Source: Planctomycetota bacterium
GTDB lineage: Bacteria > Planctomycetota > SZUA-567
Direction: 5' to 3'
Length of the DNA stretch: 64,000 nucleotides
NCBI GenBank assembly: GCA_020060765.1
Contig: JAGUZQ010000049.1
Coordinates: 1 to 64,000 of the forward strand
Notes under the pieces: generated by a model
Seen by the model: the letters and a program-made list of their open reading frames with translations, nothing else
Database searches by the model: none
What the model was told of the DNA's origin: nothing
Shown: piece by piece, positions 27,869 through 36,686 of the stretch
Layout of the letters: every line of letters starts with the position of its first letter
How positions within the stretch are numbered: position 1 is the stretch's first letter
Position numbers and translations under genes: made by a program

Positions 27869-28768
27869 TCAGCGCGCGCACAGGCGTGTAACCGCGGGCA
27901 GGATTTCAAACTTGACAGGCAGGTCGCCGAAATAGTCGCCGTCCATCTGCACAGGAACCCCGGAAGCACAGGTAATCTCGATTTTCTTACCGCGGAAATA
28001 TTTCACGCCGCTCTGCCTGGGCATTATTCCCAACAGCGAGGCGAAGCCATAGCGGATAAAATTCAGTTTCGACTTGCCGAACATGCAGCATATCTCCAGC
28101 TCGCCGTCGCGCGGGTCAGCGCTGGGGAAAATCCGGAAGGGGCCGCCATACCGGAGCATGTTGCCGATAATCAGGAATGTGCAGCCCTCGGCGACTTCCT
28201 GCTCGTCGATTTTGATCGCCAGACGCGGGAAGGAATAAGAGAACAGGCTTTCCAGAATCGGCAGGATGTATGTGGCAAAACTGATGCCCTTCTCCGTACG
28301 GCGCTGGCTGACACGCCTGACTATATCGGCGTCGAACCCAATGCCCGCGCACATGAGACAAAGCCTGCGCCGGTCTGCCGCCGGAAACTCAGTCGAGATC
28401 AGGTCGAAATTCCTGCCGCAATCGCGCAGGGAAAGATCGACCAGTTCTTCCAGATTCTGGGGAAGATTGAGTTCCTTGGAAACCACGTTGGCGGTGCCTG
28501 CCGGAACCGGAACAATCGTCGCCGCTCCTTGGCTTTTATATACTCCACTGACGACTTCATTCAGGGTGCCGTCGCCGCCGACGGCGTAAAGCAAGTCGTG
28601 ACTTACGCGGCTTCTGGAAAATTCAAAAGCGTCGCCCGCCGCCGAGGTATGGAGGATTTCAGGAGTGATGCCGCGCGCCGACAGGAGGCTCGACAATTCC
28701 TCGGCAATACGAGCCGCCCTGGTTTTGCCGCTGGCGGGGTTGACGATGACTGCCGCGGTCTTGCTCAT
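27869..28768 (-). CDS. Diacylglycerol/lipid kinase family protein (YegS-like)
   Basis: 299 residues. The catalytic domain begins AAVIVNPASGKTRAAR (phosphate-binding NPxSG) and has the nucleotide loop YAVGGDGTLNEVVSG and PAGTANVVSKEL. The C-terminal beta-sandwich ends with VQMDGDYFGDLPVKFEI, the typical DG(E/D) site. It would phosphorylate a membrane lipid such as diacylglycerol at the inner face of the membrane. The start overlaps the gmk stop (ATGA). Confidence 0.9.
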   Translation of the reverse strand: MSKTAAVIVNPASGKTRAARIAEELSSLLSARGITPEILHTSAAGDAFEFSRSRVSHDLLYAVGGDGTLNEVVSGVYKSQGAATIVPVPAGTANVVSKELNLPQNLEELVDLSLRDCGRNFDLISTEFPAADRRRLCLMCAGIGFDADIVRRVSQRRTEKGISFATYILPILESLFSYSFPRLAIKIDEQEVAEGCTFLIIGNMLRYGGPFRIFPSADPRDGELEICCMFGKSKLNFIRYGFASLLGIMPRQSGVKYFRGKKIEITCASGVPVQMDGDYFGDLPVKFEILPAVTRLCAR

Positions 28769-29415
28769 GGCTTCAGGTCAGGCCTGTCCGCGTGCCAGTC
28801 CTGGTAGGCGTTATTGCGCCACGCCTCGCATTCACCGCCGCGGATGTGGTGCGCGCGGACGACATTAACGATCGCGGCCAGATCCGCCACCGCACCGTCG
28901 AGGAGGTCGTTGATGACGAGATGGTCGTATTCCTCCATCCGCGCCACTTCCGCCTCCGCGATTTTGAGGCGCGCCTCGATCTCGCTAACCCTTTCTGTGC
29001 CGCGCCCGCGCAGGCGGTGGCACAATTCCGCAGGGGTCGGCGGGAGGACAAAGATATGCACGACATTGCGGAAGCAATTGCGGATCGCCGCCGAACCGTT
29101 GACGTCGATCACCAGTATCACCACCTTGCCTCGCGACAACGATTGTTCGAGCATGTCGCGCGGCGTACCGTAGAAATTGCCGTTGAATTCATTGTGTTCG
29201 ATAAAGCGGTTTTCGCGCAGACCCTGCTCGAATTTTTCGCGGGTGATGAAATAATAATCCCTGCCGTCGACTTCACCAGTGCGTGGGCGACGGGTGGTGG
29301 CGGTGATGGCTTTCAGCACCTCGTCTCCCGCCGCCTTGACAAAAGCGTCAGCGATAGTGCTTTTGCCGCTGCCGGCGGGACCGGACAATACTACCAGCAA
29401 TCCGCGTGATTTCAT
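28765..29415 (-). CDS. gmk: Guanylate kinase
   Basis: GMP + ATP to GDP + ADP. 216 residues, typical. P-loop LSGPAGSGKSTIAD at about 10-23, GMP-binding TTRRPRTGEVDGRDYYFI, and the lid region RLRGRGTE. It follows the yicC-like gene by 15 bases (yicC-gmk order is widely conserved) and is coupled to the lipid-kinase gene by ATGA. Confidence 0.95.
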   Translation of the reverse strand: MKSRGLLVVLSGPAGSGKSTIADAFVKAAGDEVLKAITATTRRPRTGEVDGRDYYFITREKFEQGLRENRFIEHNEFNGNFYGTPRDMLEQSLSRGKVVILVIDVNGSAAIRNCFRNVVHIFVLPPTPAELCHRLRGRGTERVSEIEARLKIAEAEVARMEEYDHLVINDLLDGAVADLAAIVNVVRAHHIRGGECEAWRNNAYQDWHADRPDLKP

Positions 29416-29430
29416 GCGAGCGTCCCGTCA

Positions 29431-30336
29431 TTACTCGATATTGGCAGCCTGTTCCTTGATCTTCTCCACCGCCAGTTTCGCCTCGACCGCGCGCGTCACG
29501 ATTTCGCTGTCGTTGGCCTTGGAGGCGGAAGTGTTGATCTCACGCAAAAATTCCTGCGCCAGGAATTCGATCCGCTTGCCGATCTCCCCGCCTTCTTCCA
29601 GCGCCTTGGCGAACTGCTCCAGATGACTGGACAGGCGATCCATCTCCTCGTTGATGTCGGACTTGTCGGCAAAGAGGCAAATTTCCCGCTCCAGCGAGCT
29701 TTCGTCGCCAGCGCTCAAACCGTCAGGCGATAGTTCTGTCAGACGAACCTTCAACCTTTCGCGCGAACGCTCCACCACCTTGGGCGCGTACTCCCTGGCG
29801 AAAACCGAGTAGGCGGAAAGAGGCATAACCAGTTCGGCGAGGCGCGAGGCGGTTGTCTCACCCTCCGCCAGACGCATCTCCAGCACCTGCGCCAGCGCCG
29901 CGACGGAAGCCTGTTCCACCAGCTCCCATTCAGCGACGGTAATCGAATCCTCCAGCCCCTGGTACTCGAACACATCGGGAATCCGCAGCAGATCGCCGCA
30001 GCGGAGCGATTCGTCCAGATTCAGTTCCCGGGAAAGTTTGCGCAAGGACGCGACCACTTTTTTGGCATATTCCTCGCGGATCGGCAGGCTTTCGGGTTCG
30101 CCGGTACGGCGCAGATTGACAAACACGTCTACCGCCCCGCGCGACAGTTTTCCGCCTACCAGATCGCGCAGATTTTTTTCATACACGCCCAGCGACGGTC
30201 GGCTGCGCACGTTGAGTTTCATCCCCCGGTGATTGACCGAGCGGATTTCCACCGACACCTCGACCCCGTCCCCAGCCGTAAGGGAGGAGCCGAACCCCGT
30301 CATGCTGTAAACTTTATTGCGCACCATAGCCGCCAT
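29431..30336 (-). CDS. yicC: YicC family endoribonuclease-like protein
   Basis: 301 residues from the ATG at 30336, one base after the stop of the DUF2225 gene (an ATG at 30327 is also possible). Starts near MVRNKVYSMTGFGSS, the YicC signature YSMTGFG, then EIRSVNHRGMKLNVR and a long helical middle. The C-terminal DUF1732 part has DKSDINEEMDRLSSHLEQF and KRIEFLAQEFLREINT.SKA. YicC proteins have been described as stress-related ribonucleases. Upstream of gmk as in many bacteria. Confidence 0.92.
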   Translation of the reverse strand: MAAMVRNKVYSMTGFGSSLTAGDGVEVSVEIRSVNHRGMKLNVRSRPSLGVYEKNLRDLVGGKLSRGAVDVFVNLRRTGEPESLPIREEYAKKVVASLRKLSRELNLDESLRCGDLLRIPDVFEYQGLEDSITVAEWELVEQASVAALAQVLEMRLAEGETTASRLAELVMPLSAYSVFAREYAPKVVERSRERLKVRLTELSPDGLSAGDESSLEREICLFADKSDINEEMDRLSSHLEQFAKALEEGGEIGKRIEFLAQEFLREINTSASKANDSEIVTRAVEAKLAVEKIKEQAANIE

Positions 30337-30337
30337 C

Positions 30338-31540
30338 TCAGCTTTTCTTGAATCGACCGAAAAGAGAACCGAGGAATCCGCCGCCCTCGTCCTCGCCGCC
30401 AAGTTCATCCTCGCTGGCGGTGGGAGGCGGAATCTCCTCCTCCGGCTGCTGCTGGCCTTTTTTCTCCAGCAGCTTGCGGCTGAACATGGCCGCCACCCGC
30501 TTGCAGGTGACGTCGTGGAAACCTTCGGTCTTGAGCAGTTCCAGAATTCCCTTCACCGTCAGCCCCTGGACGTTGAGCAGTTTCTCCCGAGCCGACGGGT
30601 ATTCCTTCTCGAAAATCATGTTGTTGATCTTGTCTGAAAAAAGCTTGCTCCGCTCAATGGCGTTGTTGAGCCAAGTAATAAGGCTGCGCATACTTTCGAT
30701 CTGTTTTTCGTTCAGCTTGCCCCGGCTGATACCGCCGTCCAGCGCGGTGCGGGTGCCCTGGCGCTTGCTGGTGGCGTTCTGGAAAACGTGCCTGATGCAG
30801 ATAGCCGCGTCGTCCAGCCGCTCGCGCCGCAGATGCAGGTCGGCCAGCAGGAAAGTCACGCCGATTTCGTACCTGGCGTCGTCGACGCGCTTGGAACGGT
30901 CAAGCGCCTCGCGGTAAAACTCGATGGCGCTGTCTATACAGACATTCTCATCCAGCGGCAGCTCCGGCCATTCCACGGCTAGTTTGAGAAAAAACTCATC
31001 GTAAGAGGCGTATCCAACCGGCGCCGAACCGTACGGCATGTCCCAAGCCGTCTTTTCGCGGTAAAGCCAAGCGGTTCTGAGATACAACCGCCCGAGTTTG
31101 GCGTATTGCCGCATATTTGGCGTAAGTATTTTCTGAATGTAGATCGCCTGGAGGTGGGAGCAAAGCGCCGCTTCGAGCGTGACGTATTCCTGCTCCATGT
31201 CGATCGTCCCGCCCATGCGGTTGATGAAGGATTTGGGCGCCTTGGAGGCGATCAGCAGCTTTTCCCGGATCAGTTCCAGCTTGCCGCCGGAATCATCCTC
31301 GCCCCGGAATACTTCCTTCTCGTCGCAGAAATTGCAGAAGGCGCAGTGCCAGATATGATAATAATTCGGATGGATACCCTCAAAAATCGGCGATTCCCAC
31401 TTGTAGGAAACCACGTGCTGGTCGCCCTCGATCTCCACGGGAGTGTAAAGCTTGCTTTTTACATACCGGTGCCGCGACTCGCGGTCGCAAATCGGACACT
31501 TGCAGGGAACAGAGATAAAAGCCTCGTTTTTAGCATTCAA
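30338..31540 (-). CDS. DUF2225 family protein
   Basis: 400 residues. The N-terminal zinc-binding motif CPICDRESRHRYVKSK and a second pair in CAFCNFCDEKEVF are typical of DUF2225. The middle, about 140-260, is helical and TPR-like (ARLYLRTAWLYREKTAWD, RYEIGVTFLLADLHLRR). The last 45 residues are acidic, Gly/Pro-rich and end in basic FGRFKKS. The molecular function of DUF2225 is unknown. It sits between secG and yicC in a same-strand run. Confidence 0.82.
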   Translation of the reverse strand: MNAKNEAFISVPCKCPICDRESRHRYVKSKLYTPVEIEGDQHVVSYKWESPIFEGIHPNYYHIWHCAFCNFCDEKEVFRGEDDSGGKLELIREKLLIASKAPKSFINRMGGTIDMEQEYVTLEAALCSHLQAIYIQKILTPNMRQYAKLGRLYLRTAWLYREKTAWDMPYGSAPVGYASYDEFFLKLAVEWPELPLDENVCIDSAIEFYREALDRSKRVDDARYEIGVTFLLADLHLRRERLDDAAICIRHVFQNATSKRQGTRTALDGGISRGKLNEKQIESMRSLITWLNNAIERSKLFSDKINNMIFEKEYPSAREKLLNVQGLTVKGILELLKTEGFHDVTCKRVAAMFSRKLLEKKGQQQPEEEIPPPTASEDELGGEDEGGGFLGSLFGRFKKS

Positions 31541-31558
31541 TCAACTTCTCCCGTAATG

Positions 31559-32047
31559 CTAATTACCCGCAGGCTTATCCGCTTCTCCGCCGGGATTGTT
31601 GGTCTCGTCGACAGGCTTATCGCCAGTCTCGGTTTTTCCCGGAATGGGCTGCGGTGCGACTGGCACGGGAGCTTCCGTCGGCGCGACCGCCTTTCCTTCG
31701 ACCGGGGCAGGCGCAACCGGAACTTCCGGCGTCGGTGCTGCAGGCGCAACCGGCATTGCCTGCGGAACCGGCGCTACTGTTTCGGCAGGTTTTTCAATCT
31801 TGATTTCGTCTGGCACGATCGTGACCTTCTGCCTGGCGTGATACCAGTTGATGCAAAGCGCCAGCAGCACGAAAATGATTGAACAGTATGCAGTTCCCCG
31901 GCGCAGGGGATTGCGCACGCCCATAACGTTATCCATCTGCGCGCCGCTCATCGCGGCGATGCCGCCGCCCTTGCTTTCCTGCAGCAGCACCATACCGATA
32001 ATCAGAAAGGCAATGAAAAAGAAGATAATCATGAACAGGTATTCCAC
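31559..32047 (-). CDS. secG: Preprotein translocase subunit SecG with long C-terminal tail
   Basis: 162 residues, about twice the usual length. The first 75 hold the two membrane helices (MEYLFMIIFFFIAFLIIGMVLL and TAYCSIIFVLLALCINWYH, each shown in part) and the SecG loop LQESKGGGIAAMSG. The rest is a Pro/Ala/Val-rich, probably disordered tail. SecG supports SecYE during export. tpiA upstream and secG downstream is a common order (tpiA-secG). Confidence 0.9.
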   Translation of the reverse strand: MEYLFMIIFFFIAFLIIGMVLLQESKGGGIAAMSGAQMDNVMGVRNPLRRGTAYCSIIFVLLALCINWYHARQKVTIVPDEIKIEKPAETVAPVPQAMPVAPAAPTPEVPVAPAPVEGKAVAPTEAPVPVAPQPIPGKTETGDKPVDETNNPGGEADKPAGN

Positions 32048-32169
32048 TTCGTATTCCCCTTATCCAGTTAATTAAATCAGCCGCTTTTGCAAGTTAATAG
32101 CTTACCTCCCGCCGACCGATTTATCAAGAAAAACCTTGGTGAAAATGCGGGTCTGGTAAAAATCAGTCG

Positions 32170-32214
32170 AAAAAAAACATCCCCTCCCCCCTTGCGGGGA
32201 GAGAGGGTAGATGT
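32170..32214 (-). terminator. Terminator after tpiA
   Basis: Minus strand stem ACATC...CCCTCTCTCCCC, loop GCAA, GGGGGGAGGGGATGT, then eight T (32177-32170). It lies between tpiA and secG, so secG may have a separate promoter or depend on readthrough. Confidence 0.75.
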
Positions 32215-32237
32215 TCCTCTTGTCGCACAGTAGCCAG

Positions 32238-32993
32238 TTACTTGCCGAAATTCACCAGTTTTTCAAACGAATCAGGCTTCAGGCTGGCTCCGCCGACCAG
32301 GCCGCCGTCCACATCGGGCTGCGCCATCAATTCCTTGACATTGTCGGGCTTAACCGAACCGCCGTACTGAATCCGCACGCTCTGGGCGGTTGCCTCGCCG
32401 AATATTTCCTTCAGTAACCCGCGAATAAACGCGTGTACTTCCTGCGCCTGGGCGGGAGTGGCGGTTTTGCCGGTGCCGATGGCCCAGACCGGCTCGTAAG
32501 CGACTGTAACTTTCTTCATCTGCTCCACAGTCAGACCGGCAAGGCCGTTAACGATGTGATCCTTGACCACTTTATTGGTGACGCCCCGCTCACGCTCCTC
32601 CAGCATTTCGCCGCAGCACATGATCACTTCCAGCCCCGCCGCCAGCGCCGCCTTGATTTTCCTGTTGACGGTTTCGTTGGTCTCGCCAAAAAACTGGCGC
32701 CGTTCGCTGTGACCGATGATTACAAAAGAACAACCCGCGTCGATCAGCATGGCGGGTGCGACCTCACCGGTAAACGCGCCCGATTCCTCCCAGTAGCAGT
32801 CCTGCGCGCCGATCTTGATGTTAGTGCCCTTGCAGGCGTCGGCCAGACTCTTGAGCGCGGCGAACTGCGCGCCGATGCCGATATCCACGCCGGTCGCCCC
32901 GGCGACTGACGCCTTGACAGCGTTGACGAATTCCACCGACTCGCTGATCGTCTTGTTCAATTTCCAGTTACCGGCAATGAAAGCTCTGCGCAT
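32238..32993 (-). CDS. tpiA: Triosephosphate isomerase
   Basis: Interconverts dihydroxyacetone phosphate and glyceraldehyde 3-phosphate. 251 residues from the ATG at 32993, chosen because GGAG lies nine bases upstream and the protein begins MRRAFIAGNWKLNKT. Catalytic residues are visible: Lys11 in GNWKLN, the electrophile His in VIIGHSERRQFFGE, Glu in AYEPVWAIGTGKTATPAQA, and the phosphate loops YGGSVKPDN and GGASL. Confidence 0.96.
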   Translation of the reverse strand: MRRAFIAGNWKLNKTISESVEFVNAVKASVAGATGVDIGIGAQFAALKSLADACKGTNIKIGAQDCYWEESGAFTGEVAPAMLIDAGCSFVIIGHSERRQFFGETNETVNRKIKAALAAGLEVIMCCGEMLEERERGVTNKVVKDHIVNGLAGLTVEQMKKVTVAYEPVWAIGTGKTATPAQAQEVHAFIRGLLKEIFGEATAQSVRIQYGGSVKPDNVKELMAQPDVDGGLVGGASLKPDSFEKLVNFGK

Positions 32994-33018
32994 TTTTTTC
33001 TCCTGGCCTATGAATAAA

Positions 33019-33900
33019 TCAATCATTGAAAGTAGTATAAGGTTCCTGGGGTTTATCCGGAGCTGCCGCCGCGCATTTTTTCAGATAAACCAGCGCTTCG
33101 CTGATCTGATCCTGCGGGTTGTCGCGGAAAAATTCCTCCATGGAGATCCAGCCGCTGAAGCCGACAGTATTGAGCGCGAAGAAAACCTCCACCCAATCTA
33201 CCTCACCTTCATCCATCTTGCAATACTTGTTGCGCCAAATGGTGCGTTTTACCTCCGGCACCGGCAGATTCTTATCCTCTACCTTTTCGAATATAAGGTT
33301 TTTCGCGTGCACGTAGGCCAGATACGGCCCCAGCAACTCCGCCGAGGCGCGCGGCCTGAGCCAGCCTTCAATCCTGGTATTGGCCGCGTCGTAGATCGCG
33401 CCCACCGCCGCCGGGTCGAGACCTTCCATCAGAATATGCACCACCGCCGGGCAGGCCGCGACCGCGCCGCTGTGCAACTCGACCACGTAGCGGATGCCAT
33501 ACTCTTTATGCAGTCCGGTCAGCATTTCCAGACCGGCGCGCGTCTTTTTCATAATGTCGGTGAACGATTCGCGCTGGTGCAGATGCTCGTCGAAATTGTA
33601 GGCAATCCAGGGATGTGCCACACGCAGGGTCTTTCCACCCAGCCCCGCCACAGCCTCGCTCCACTTGCGCATCAAATCCTTGTTCCACAGTCTGCCCGCA
33701 TTAAGCCAGCCCGCTATTTCCAGCCCGTGATCGGCGGTGATCTTCGCCATCTCGCGCGCGGCTGCGGGAGCCTCTTCCAATGCAGGCAACCCCCACTCGA
33801 TCCCATCAACACCCACCGCCTGAGCCAGTTCGACAATCTGCTCCCGCGAATGCGTCTTGGTGATGATGTTGGTATTGATGGAATATTTGAAATCGGACAT
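33019..33900 (-). CDS. Sugar phosphate isomerase/epimerase-like TIM-barrel protein
   Basis: 293 residues, xylose-isomerase-like (AP endonuclease family 2) barrel: DGIEWGLPALEEAPAAAREM near the N-terminus, VVELHSGAVAACP in the middle with a likely metal-binding Glu/His, YDAANTRIEGW and YVHAKNLIFEKVED, and GWISMEEFFRD near the end, which supply the usual Glu, Asp, His and Glu metal ligands. The substrate is unknown. It lies upstream of tpiA by 25 bases. Confidence 0.82.
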   Translation of the reverse strand: MSDFKYSINTNIITKTHSREQIVELAQAVGVDGIEWGLPALEEAPAAAREMAKITADHGLEIAGWLNAGRLWNKDLMRKWSEAVAGLGGKTLRVAHPWIAYNFDEHLHQRESFTDIMKKTRAGLEMLTGLHKEYGIRYVVELHSGAVAACPAVVHILMEGLDPAAVGAIYDAANTRIEGWLRPRASAELLGPYLAYVHAKNLIFEKVEDKNLPVPEVKRTIWRNKYCKMDEGEVDWVEVFFALNTVGFSGWISMEEFFRDNPQDQISEALVYLKKCAAAAPDKPQEPYTTFND

Positions 33901-33907
33901 CGGCGCT

Positions 33908-34015
33908 CCTTAGTACAACGCCCCGCAAATAAGGGGGCAAACGCAAGGTGTTATATTCTCCCCCTTCCAAGGGGAGGAACTATGGCCCCCTTTCTTCTGG
34001 GGCGCTGTACTTAGG
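33908..34015. repeat. Palindromic intergenic element, copy A
   Basis: About 108 bases. Left arm CCTTAGTACAACGCCCC then AAGGGGGCAA; right arm TGGCCCCCTTT, TTCT, GGGGCGCTGTACTTAGG is its imperfect reverse complement. The centre holds a smaller palindrome, CTCCCCCTTCCAAGGGGAG. The same right-arm sequence GGGGCGCTGT recurs at 35288-35297 and 50956-50965, in each case next to a (C)CCCTTT/CTCCTTT block. Confidence 0.7.
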
Positions 34016-34036
34016 CAACTCCGCAACTGAATGTTA

Positions 34037-35050
34037 TTATAACGTCCGCCCCACTGCTTCCGCCACGCGTCGGCAGGCGGCGACGAGGTCGGCGAACATT
34101 TCGAACGTCAGTGACTGCGGGCCGTCGCTCAGTGCCTTCCCCGGACAGGGATGCACTTCCACCATCAGCCCGTCGGCACCGGCGGCAATCGCGCACAGCG
34201 ACAGCGACTTGACATATTCCACATGCCCCGAAGCGTGCGAAGGGTCGATCACTACCGGGAGATGGGACAACTTTTTCAAAACCGGCACGGCTGAAATATC
34301 AAGCGTGTTGCGCGTCGCGGTCTCGAAGGTGCGGATGCCGCGTTCGCAGAGGATAACGTTTTCGCAGCCGCCGTCAAGCAGATACTCGGCGGACATCAGC
34401 AGATCCTCCACCGTCGCGGCCATGCCCCGCTTGAGGAAGACCGGCTTATGCACCATCGCGACTTCCTTCAGAAGATCGTAATTCTGCATGTTGCGCGCGC
34501 CGATCTGGAGAATGTCGGAATACGCCGCCACCAGGTCGAGGTTGCGCGGGTGCATGACCTCCGTGCAGATTGGCATGTCCAGTTCCCGCCCCGCGTCGGC
34601 CATTAGCTTAAGACCTTCCTCCCCCATACCCTGGAAAGCGTAGGGCGAGCTGCGCGGTTTGAACGCGCCGCCGCGCAAGACCTTAGCTCCCGCCGCCTTG
34701 ACCGCGCGCGCGGTAGAGAAAATCTGCTCCTCGCTTTCGATGCTGCAAGGCCCGGCCATGAGGGTGATGTCGCTGCCGCCGAAGGTCGCGCCCTTGACCT
34801 CGAACACAGTGTCGGTGGGGTGGAATTCGCGGCTGGCGAGCTTGTATGGTTTCAGAATCCGTACGACATCCTCGACGTTGGGCAGCATCCGGAAATTTTC
34901 CGGCGTCAGGTCGTGGCGCCCGGTGCGGATGCCGATGATGGAACGCTCCACGCCCTTGTCGAGATAGCTTTCGTAACCGTTTTCCTCGATTACTTCCACC
35001 ACCCGCTTGATGTCGGCGTCTGTCGCGCCCGATCTCATTACTATGATCAT
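34037..35050 (-). CDS. aroF: 3-Deoxy-7-phosphoheptulonate (DAHP) synthase, type I-beta
   Basis: Condenses PEP and erythrose 4-phosphate, the first step of the shikimate pathway. 337 residues: an N-terminal ferredoxin-like regulatory domain (about 1-70, MIIVMRSGATDADIKRVVE) and the KDO8PS-like barrel. Metal-site Cys102 is in LMAGPCSIESEEQI, and RGGAFKPRSSPYAFQG, ICTEVMHP, QIGARNMQNY, KRGMA and IDPSHASGH are family signatures. GGAG precedes the ATG. It follows pheA on the same strand, as in other bacteria that pair them for Phe/Tyr supply. Confidence 0.95.
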   Translation of the reverse strand: MIIVMRSGATDADIKRVVEVIEENGYESYLDKGVERSIIGIRTGRHDLTPENFRMLPNVEDVVRILKPYKLASREFHPTDTVFEVKGATFGGSDITLMAGPCSIESEEQIFSTARAVKAAGAKVLRGGAFKPRSSPYAFQGMGEEGLKLMADAGRELDMPICTEVMHPRNLDLVAAYSDILQIGARNMQNYDLLKEVAMVHKPVFLKRGMAATVEDLLMSAEYLLDGGCENVILCERGIRTFETATRNTLDISAVPVLKKLSHLPVVIDPSHASGHVEYVKSLSLCAIAAGADGLMVEVHPCPGKALSDGPQSLTFEMFADLVAACRRVAEAVGRTL

Positions 35051-35097
35051 TCGATACTCCTATGATTGCTGTCTGCTTTAAATTCGCGAACGGAGTC

Positions 35098-35304
35098 CGG
35101 CACCTCACAATTAAGGGGGCAATACATGCAAGGGCTAAGGCTCTAAGGGACTGGGGGACTAAGGCTTTGGTCGAAAATTTCCCTGCTTGCCGTAAGTTTT
35201 TCGCACTCGGGAGCTATATCGGCATCGAGCCTGCAAAGGATTTTTCTTAGTCCCTTAGTCCCAAATCCGATTTGCCCCCTTTATTATGGGGCGCTGTGCT
35301 TAGT
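35098..35304. repeat. Palindromic intergenic element, copy B
   Basis: About 207 bases between pheA and DAHP synthase. Outer arms ATTAAGGGGGCAA (35109-35121) and TTGCCCCCTTTATTATGGGG followed by CGCTGTGCTTAG, inverted as in copy A. Inside is a second inverted pair built of GGGACTAAGG units (35141-35164 against 35246-35262). No gene is visible within it. Confidence 0.65.
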
Positions 35305-35323
35305 CTCTCATCGTCAGTGTCAC

Positions 35324-36415
35324 CTATTCCAGCGGCGGCGGCGTATTCACCAGGTGCATGGCGCGGGGATAGCTGCCCAGCACGACAAATTCGTCGGTAT
35401 GCTCCTGCACGGCCTTCAAAGCCTGCTCGATTTTCGGGTCGGTTGCATGTCCCTCGATATCGACGAGGAAGGAGTAATCCCAGTTCAGTTTTTTCGACGG
35501 TCGGCTTTCAATCCTGGTCATATTGATCCCGTTGCTCTTGAACGGCAACAGGGCGCCGTAAAGGCTGCCAGACTCGTGGCGCAAGGAAAACATGACGCTG
35601 GTACGGTCGTCCCCGGAGGGGCCGCCGAAAGCAGTTCCCAGCACCACGAAGCGGGTAGCGTTGCCGGGAATGTCCTCGATGGCGCGCACGATGTTGCTGA
35701 GCGAATAGAGCGAGGCCGCCACTTCGCTGGCGATTGCCGCAACCCCCGGCTCCCGTGAGGCGCGCTCCGCCGCCAGCGCTGTCGACGGCACTTCCCGCAC
35801 CGGCACGCCGGGCAGGTTTCCCGCCAGCCATTGCCGGCACTGCGCCAGCGCGTTGTGGTGGCTGGCGACCAGCTTGATTTCGTTCATCCGCGAATTCGAC
35901 ACCAGGTTCTGGTGCACCTCCAGAAACACTTCCGAGCAGATTTTCAGCGACGTCTGCATCAGCATATCGTTGGTTTCGTTAACCGAGCCTTCGGTGGAAT
36001 TCTCGATCGGCACGATGCCATAATCGGCGTGCCCCCTGCTGACGGCGAGAAAGACGTCGCGGATTTCCGGCTGCGGGTAATAATCCATGGACGAGCCGAA
36101 TTTCTGGATGGCCGCCTGATGGGAAAAAGTTCCGGGAGGTCCCAGGTACGCGATGCGAGTCGGCATTTCCAGCGAGATGCAGGCGCTCATCACCTCGCGG
36201 TAAATGGCCTGAAGATTCTTCGCCGTAAGCGGCCCTGAACTCAGACTGACAACTTTTTCATAAACCGCCTTTTCCCGTTCAGGAGCGAAGACGCTTTTGC
36301 CGTCCTTCTGTTTCAGCTTGCCGATTTCGCTGGCGGCGGCGGCGCGGCGGTTGAGCAACTCCACGATCTGGCGGTCGCAACCGTCGATTTCGCCCCGCAG
36401 TTCATCCATGTCCAT
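35324..36415 (-). CDS. pheA: Chorismate mutase/prephenate dehydratase (P-protein)
   Basis: Makes phenylpyruvate from chorismate. 363 residues in three parts: AroQ chorismate mutase (about 1-90, LRGEIDGCDRQIVELLNRRA), prephenate dehydratase (about 95-275; AYLGPPGTFSHQAA, VPIENSTEGSVNET, and the catalytic NATRF), and a C-terminal ACT domain (about 285-355) with the Phe-binding motifs GSLYGAL and ESRPSKK. A ribosome site AAGGA precedes the ATG. No leader peptide or attenuator was found upstream. Confidence 0.96.
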   Translation of the reverse strand: MDMDELRGEIDGCDRQIVELLNRRAAAASEIGKLKQKDGKSVFAPEREKAVYEKVVSLSSGPLTAKNLQAIYREVMSACISLEMPTRIAYLGPPGTFSHQAAIQKFGSSMDYYPQPEIRDVFLAVSRGHADYGIVPIENSTEGSVNETNDMLMQTSLKICSEVFLEVHQNLVSNSRMNEIKLVASHHNALAQCRQWLAGNLPGVPVREVPSTALAAERASREPGVAAIASEVAASLYSLSNIVRAIEDIPGNATRFVVLGTAFGGPSGDDRTSVMFSLRHESGSLYGALLPFKSNGINMTRIESRPSKKLNWDYSFLVDIEGHATDPKIEQALKAVQEHTDEFVVLGSYPRAMHLVNTPPPLE

Positions 36416-36452
36416 GCTTTTTCCTTATATTGCCTTAAAATCCAGAAGGACA

Positions 36453-36481
36453 AAGATATTTTACCCGGTGAAAAAAGTCAA
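36453..36481 (-). promoter_or_regulatory. Promoter of pheA
   Basis: Minus strand TTGACT (36481-36476), 17 bases, TATCTT (36458-36453). The predicted leader is about 30 bases. Confidence 0.65.
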
Positions 36482-36624
36482 CCCCAAAGCCTGAGCGGAA
36501 CCCCGCCCCGCCTTGACCAAACATTGCCGGGGGAATCAGATCGAAGAATATTGCGTGACAATTCCCGCATTGGCCATGCAAAAGGTCTGCCCAGAACGCC
36601 AGCAGATAAATATTAATCATTGTA

Positions 36625-36658
36625 GAAAAATCCGCCTGCCACAGCATGACAGGCGGAA
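36625..36658 (-). terminator. Terminator after the DUF4340 gene
   Basis: Minus strand TCCGCCTG (36657-36650) / CAGGCGGA (36638-36631), loop of 11, then five T. It separates the Gld-like operon from pheA. Confidence 0.75.
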
Positions 36659-36686
36659 TCTTTGAGTCTCCAGTTGCCAGTCTGCG

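Noticed and set aside
32815-34014. A 399-codon plus-strand frame
   Set aside because: Antisense to tpiA and the sugar isomerase-like gene, which are well supported.
36435-36647. A 70-codon minus-strand frame upstream of pheA
   Set aside because: It crosses the pheA promoter and reaches into the terminator of the DUF4340 gene; no family.
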